Below are positions 60,614 to 64,000 of a stretch of 64,000 nt of DNA, piece after piece. The DNA comes from Pyxidicoccus caerfyrddinensis (GTDB lineage: Bacteria > Myxococcota > Myxococcia > Myxococcales > Myxococcaceae), in assembly GCF_010894405.1 (NCBI RefSeq), contig NZ_JAAIYA010000001.1:431341-495340 (forward strand), given 5' to 3'. The notes under the pieces were generated by a model that was not told the DNA's origin, made no database searches, and worked only from the letters and a program-made list of their open reading frames with translations. The first letter of the stretch is position 1. Every line of letters starts with the position of its first letter. Position numbers and translations under genes: made by a program.

Positions 60614-61372
60614 ATGCTGGTGGAACAGACGCTCGAGAAGCTCAACGAGATGAAGCTGCACGGAATGGCGAAGGCGATGAAGCAGTGGCTGGAGCAGCCC
60701 AAGGGCAAGGACCTGACGCCCGAGGACGTGCTCGGGCTGCTCGTCGATGCGGAGCAGATGCATCGCGACAACCGCAAGCTCCAGCAGCGGCTGAAGAACG
60801 CGAAGCTGCGGCAGCAGGCGTGCGTGGAGGACATCGACTACGCGCACACCCGAGGGCTGACGAAGGCGGTGGTGATGGACCTGGCCTCGTCGAGGTGGGC
60901 GCAGCGCCACCAGAACATCCTGCTCACCGGGCCGACGGGCGTGGGCAAGAGCTGCCTGGCGTGCGCGCTGGGCCACAAGGCGTGCCGCGACGGCTACAGC
61001 GTGGTGTATCGCCGTGCCTCTCGCCTCTTCGACGAGCTGGCGCAGGCCCGCGCGGATGGCACGTACCCGCACGTGCTGCGCAGGCTGGCCAAGGCGCAGG
61101 TGCTCATCCTCGATGACTTCGGGCTGGAGCCGCTGGCGGCCACGCAGCGCAAGGAACTGCTCGAAGTGCTCGATGACCGCTACCAGCTGGGCTCGACGAT
61201 TGTGGCCAGCCAGCTGGAGCCCAAGGACTGGCACGCCATCATCGGCGACGCGACGCTGGCCGACGCCATCCTCGACCGGCTCGTCCACAACGCCCACCGC
61301 CTCCGGCTCTCCGGAGACTCCATCCGCAAGGCGGACGCGAATTTGACGAAGGCTCGTAGGCAGGTGAAGTGA
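60614..61372 (+). CDS. istB: IS21-family ATPase helper IstB
   Basis: A 252-residue AAA+ ATPase that assists IstA. Walker A is LLTGPTGVGKSCLACAL near residue 103, Walker B VLILDDFGLEPL near 162, and sensor-1 STIVASQLEPKDWH near 188. The N-terminal helical domain (LEKLNEMKLHGMAKAMKQWL) is the usual one. ATG 60614 follows AAGGAG, which is better than an upstream in-frame ATG at 60521. It lies 135 bp after istA. Confidence 0.93.
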   Translation: MLVEQTLEKLNEMKLHGMAKAMKQWLEQPKGKDLTPEDVLGLLVDAEQMHRDNRKLQQRLKNAKLRQQACVEDIDYAHTRGLTKAVVMDLASSRWAQRHQNILLTGPTGVGKSCLACALGHKACRDGYSVVYRRASRLFDELAQARADGTYPHVLRRLAKAQVLILDDFGLEPLAATQRKELLEVLDDRYQLGSTIVASQLEPKDWHAIIGDATLADAILDRLVHNAHRLRLSGDSIRKADANLTKARRQVK

Positions 61373-61405
61373 CGCAACGTCCCAGCGTCGCTGACGCTCC
61401 GACTG

Positions 61406-61455
61406 CTCGCCATGGCCGGAACGGCTGCTCGGCTTGAGCTGGAATGGGTGCTCAC
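61406..61455 (+). repeat. IS21 right-end inverted copies of the 23-bp unit
   Basis: Two units, GCTCGCC...GCTGCTCG (61408-61432) and GCTTGAGCTGGAATGGGTGC (from 61432), match the reverse complement of the left-end unit with a few mismatches; the first contains a small insertion. Confidence 0.65.
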
Positions 61456-61615
61456 CATTGGACGGGCGTCCTCACGCCCCTCACCGACGAGTGTGGCGAC
61501 CTGGAGCGTGCGCACGACGCTCCACGACCCGGAAGGGATCCTCCGCCAGTCCGTCTACGTGCTGGCCTCGCACCGTGGCCAGGTGCGGCCCGGAAAGGTG
61601 CCCCTTGGCGCGTGA
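61456..61615 (+). pseudogene. Possible 3' fragment of a gene cut by IS21
   Basis: Directly after the IS end the plus strand has an open frame ending SVYVLASHRGQVRPGKVPLG and a stop at 61615. It has the composition of real protein but no start and no known family. It may be the tail of a gene whose front lay left of the IS; no matching front was seen in 58618-58736. Confidence 0.3.
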
Positions 61616-61641
61616 GGGCTGCTGTTCATCCTTACAGCCTG

Positions 61642-62391
61642 CTAGTGCAAACTGATGCCGCGCGTCAGCTTCCACGTGCCCTCTTGCTTGCGCCAGATGA
61701 AGACGAACTTGGAGTAGCGCCCCGCCGCGTCAGGGCCGTCCGGCGTGGTGCGGAAGCGATGGACCCCCATCTCCACGGCCCCGTAGTTGGCGATGGGGTA
61801 TACCTCCAGACTGCCTTCGGCCAGCTCGCGCGTGACACGTCCGCAGATGTTGTCCTTGTAGAGACCAACGAACGTCTTGCCAGAGGTCACCAGACCGCCG
61901 ATGTCATGGTAGAACTCGAGATCGTCCGCGACGGACGCCGAGAGTGCGGCGACGTCACAGGTGTTGTAGGCCCTGAAGAACGCGCCATCCACCTGGGCAA
62001 TCGCCTCATGCAGTTCCTGGGATGCGGGCGAGTACGTGCCCAACGGGTTGCTGGAACCGCGTGGCGGGGTGGCGCAGGCCGAAGCCAGGGCGGCCACGAG
62101 CAGGAGCACGGCGGCGGAATGTCTTTTCATTCCGCGCAGCCTAACCCGGCCCAGCAGGTCCTTTCGCAGCTTCTGGCGGTCCTCGTCCTTCTGGCCGCGG
62201 GCCGCCAGCGCGACCTCCACCGAGGCCTCGCTCACGCCCATCTCGCGCGCCATGGCGAGCACCTCCTCTCGCGTCAGGGTCCGCTCGCGAGACTGGCTCC
62301 TGAGGGCGTGCGTGCTCGCCTCGCGGATGATGTCCGCGGCCTCCGCCTCGGTGAAGTGCGCGGGAGGCGCCTTGGTTCGTGTGTCCGCCAT
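61642..62391 (-). CDS. In-frame fusion: helical N-terminal domain plus NTF2-like lipoprotein
   Basis: A 249-residue frame from ATG 62391. Residues 1-75 are charged and helical (HFTEAEAADIIREASTHAL, REEVLAMAREMGVSEASVEVAL), the kind of domain that in myxobacteria normally precedes a two-helix membrane region. At residue 88 a lipoprotein signal begins (MKRHSAAVLLLVAALASAC), and residues 115-249 look like an NTF2/SnoaL (DUF4440) domain: FRAYNTCDVAALSASVADDLEFYHD and the end WKLTRGISLH. The likely functional unit is the lipoprotein from ATG 62130 (162 residues); the front may be the remnant of another gene fused by deletion. Both starts lack a good ribosome site. Confidence 0.7.
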   Translation of the reverse strand: MADTRTKAPPAHFTEAEAADIIREASTHALRSQSRERTLTREEVLAMAREMGVSEASVEVALAARGQKDEDRQKLRKDLLGRVRLRGMKRHSAAVLLLVAALASACATPPRGSSNPLGTYSPASQELHEAIAQVDGAFFRAYNTCDVAALSASVADDLEFYHDIGGLVTSGKTFVGLYKDNICGRVTRELAEGSLEVYPIANYGAVEMGVHRFRTTPDGPDAAGRYSKFVFIWRKQEGTWKLTRGISLH

Positions 62392-62493
62392 GGCCCGGGG
62401 ACGTTAGTGCGCCGCCCGGGCCCGCGTCGATACGCCGCCGTATGCCTAGGAGCCGGTGCGCCGGGGCATGACGGAGAAGGTGGGCGGGAGACC

Positions 62494-64000
62494 CTATGCG
62501 AGCTTCAGGTCGAGCCCGTAAGGGATGTCGTCGTTCTTGCGCTTTCCCGGCTTGACTGCGACCTGGTCATCGCGGACGAGCGTGGCCGAGTCGGAGCCAT
62601 CGAAGGACACCGCGTCGTCGACGCCCAGCTTGATGAGCGTGTCCCGGATTTCCGACATCTTCTTCCCGGGTGAAGCGCCGTCCTTCTGCACGATGACGTA
62701 CTGCGTACCGGTGTCCCTGTCGTATCCGATGATGACCTTGCCCGTACTGGCTTCCCGTTCCTCCTGGCTGATGAAGCCATTGTTGTTCTTCTGGGTGAGA
62801 TGGGACGCGTACCGGGCCTCCGGGTCCCCCGTCTTCGGGGCGCCTTCAGGAACGCCGGAATCGTATTTGTTGCCGTCCCCGTAGGGCAGGTTGTTGATGA
62901 TGAGCGGCACCGCCCCACCGAACCCCACCTTCGAGTCGGGCGGCGGATTGCCCTTCCCGAACTTCACACCGCTGGGAGTCCATGCCGCGAAGAAGCGATC
63001 CGGCTCTGACCCTCCAGCGATGACCTTGCCATCCTGGATGACCTGGCCGACAGGCGTGCCGCCATCCGCGATGAGCCCCCCGGCCAGCGCCTTGTAGAAG
63101 CTCATGTTGACGATGGTGTCATTGCCTGGCTGGGCGCCCTGGGCCTTGGCTGTATCGGTGAAGTTCGTCTTGCCGCTGGCGCTGACAATGGAGGGTTGGG
63201 GGTCCTTCATTGCCAGAACGGTGACGCCGTCTACCGAGAACTCCACCGGAACCTTTGGGTTTGCGTCGACCTTCTGCGCAATCGCCCCGGCAATCTTCTT
63301 GCCGTCCTCGTCTGTCTTGGGGAAGGAGAGCGGCTGAGCCTCAGCGGAGCTTTGCGCCAGCCTCAGGAGGTTCTCTTTCGTCGCCTGGGAACGGGGGATG
63401 TAGATGGGCCCGCTTCCAGGGGAGGCGTGCCCATCCTTCTGCGCGCCGGGAAGTGCGGCGTACTCCTTGTCATCGAGGACTTGAATCTGGACGCCACGCT
63501 TTTCGAGGAGCCCGAAGGTCCTCTTGCCTTCGGGCGTCTGCTCGACTTCCTCTCGGAGTCTCGCGACGGATGCCGCGCTCGCGCTCTCGGCGAGCTCCTT
63601 GGTCTTCTGGTTGTAGTCATCGTTTGCTTCTTGAATCAGGTAACGATTGTTCAAATCAGAGGCCTTGGGAGGGCCGTTCTTGACGTGCTCCGCGTACTTG
63701 TCCCAGGCGGCTGTTTCGGCCGGGCTGTCCGCGACCAACATCTGCTGGAGCTCGGGGGAAATCTTTGCATTCGCCAGGGCTTCCGCGCGCTCGGGGGAGC
63801 CGGGCTTCGTGGCGAAGACCTTGGCGGCCGTGGTGCCCTTGATGGAACCCGCCTCGGAGTACTGAGGCTGTTCCTTGAGGTAGGCCTTCATGTCCTCGTA
63901 GGACTTGCCGGTGCCCGGGTCGAGGACTCGCTGCCCCTGGCGCACGACGACATGGCCGGACTGGCCCTCGGCCCCCGGACGCGAGTCCTTGAGAAACACC
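62494..64000 (-). CDS. Partial protein with phosphodiester glycosidase (NAGPA-like) domain
   Basis: The frame is open through the right edge, so the N-terminus is missing; at least 501 residues remain. The first 200 are Gln/Ala/Lys rich and helical (VVVRQGQRVLDPGTGKSY, LREEVEQTPEGKRTFGLLEK). The C-terminal 250 residues resemble the NAGPA/DUF2233 domain: NMSFYKALAGGLIADGGTP, SEPDRFFAAWTPSGV, and VDDAVSFDGSDSATLV, where the family usually has DGGGSA. Such domains cleave phosphodiester-linked sugars or act on surface polymers. Signal sequence not visible because of truncation. Confidence 0.75.
   Translation of the reverse strand, partial: VFLKDSRPGAEGQSGHVVVRQGQRVLDPGTGKSYEDMKAYLKEQPQYSEAGSIKGTTAAKVFATKPGSPERAEALANAKISPELQQMLVADSPAETAAWDKYAEHVKNGPPKASDLNNRYLIQEANDDYNQKTKELAESASAASVARLREEVEQTPEGKRTFGLLEKRGVQIQVLDDKEYAALPGAQKDGHASPGSGPIYIPRSQATKENLLRLAQSSAEAQPLSFPKTDEDGKKIAGAIAQKVDANPKVPVEFSVDGVTVLAMKDPQPSIVSASGKTNFTDTAKAQGAQPGNDTIVNMSFYKALAGGLIADGGTPVGQVIQDGKVIAGGSEPDRFFAAWTPSGVKFGKGNPPPDSKVGFGGAVPLIINNLPYGDGNKYDSGVPEGAPKTGDPEARYASHLTQKNNNGFISQEEREASTGKVIIGYDRDTGTQYVIVQKDGASPGKKMSEIRDTLIKLGVDDAVSFDGSDSATLVRDDQVAVKPGKRKNDDIPYGLDLKLA

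Larger units (their letters stand above)
58737..61455 (+). mobile_element. IS21-family insertion sequence, about 2.7 kb
   Basis: Contains istA and istB in tandem. The left end has three 23-bp tandem repeats plus a degenerate fourth; the right end has two inverted copies of the same unit. The outermost matching bases are near 58737 and 61455. No target duplication is evident (left flank CGATCC, right flank ACCATT), so the exact ends are uncertain by a few bases. Confidence 0.8.

Overview
The window is a high-GC chromosomal segment from a myxobacterium, most likely Myxococcus, Corallococcus or a close relative. The grounds are the GTG/ATG starts with dense 4-bp gene overlaps, a sigma factor paired with an anti-sigma-like serine/threonine kinase, many lipoproteins, and a decayed SitA-type polymorphic toxin cassette. 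SitA toxins belong to the myxobacterial outer-membrane-exchange system. This is inference from gene content; no 16S sequence is present.

Positions 1-48.2 kb are mostly core metabolism. At the left edge a truncated acyltransferase-like gene is coupled to a haem-oxygenase-fold diiron enzyme, followed by a flavin monooxygenase. From 4.0 to 11.6 kb (minus strand) lies the menaquinone operon menF-menD-menH-menA-menC-menE; menB is not here. Diverging from it, 11.7-18.5 kb (plus strand) is a seven-gene shikimate operon: DAHP synthase, menG/ubiE, shikimate kinase, an AroD-AroE fusion, aroC, aroB and aroA. The two operons make chorismate and then menaquinone, and meet head to head at a 116-bp control region with two perfect palindromes. 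Next come citrate synthase, a long-chain acyl-CoA synthetase, an acidic-tailed zinc-ribbon protein, an exported bifunctional-nuclease-domain protein and pyruvate kinase. On the minus strand lepA-lepB-pyrB-pyrC-carA and an unknown gene form a tight string (32.1-24.9 kb). From 32.3 to 40.5 kb are nucleotide-sugar enzymes (an epimerase and UDP-xylose synthase with a ribbon-helix-helix regulator), a repeat lipoprotein, a cupin, a SPOR protein, an HU protein with a repetitive tail, a lipoprotein, mnmA and a CCA/poly(A) polymerase. A dehalogenase-family pair follows at 40.7-42.5 kb.

At 42.6-45.5 kb is the most system-like novelty: a sigma-70-family factor, a small exported protein consisting of a secretin-type N-terminal domain, and a membrane kinase that carries a zinc anti-sigma motif at one end and the same secretin-type domain at the other. 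I read this as a candidate envelope-sensing sigma/anti-sigma/kinase switch.

From about 48.3 to 62 kb the window is an accessory, scarred region. A SitA-like toxin gene (WHH nuclease C-terminus) is broken by a frameshift and by a 1,726-bp IS4-family element whose 9-bp target duplication is intact, while its DUF2019 immunity gene survives. A tRNA-Arg(CCU) gene and terminator come next. An IS91-like transposase gene is then split by a 1,940-bp large-serine-recombinase element whose excision restores the reading frame. After that come a 14-repeat RCC1 lipoprotein, an orphan tRNA 3' end with its terminator, and an IS21-family element with tandem end repeats. The right edge holds an odd lipoprotein fusion and a partial phosphodiester glycosidase-domain protein. 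Family assignments rest on motifs read by eye; no database search was run.
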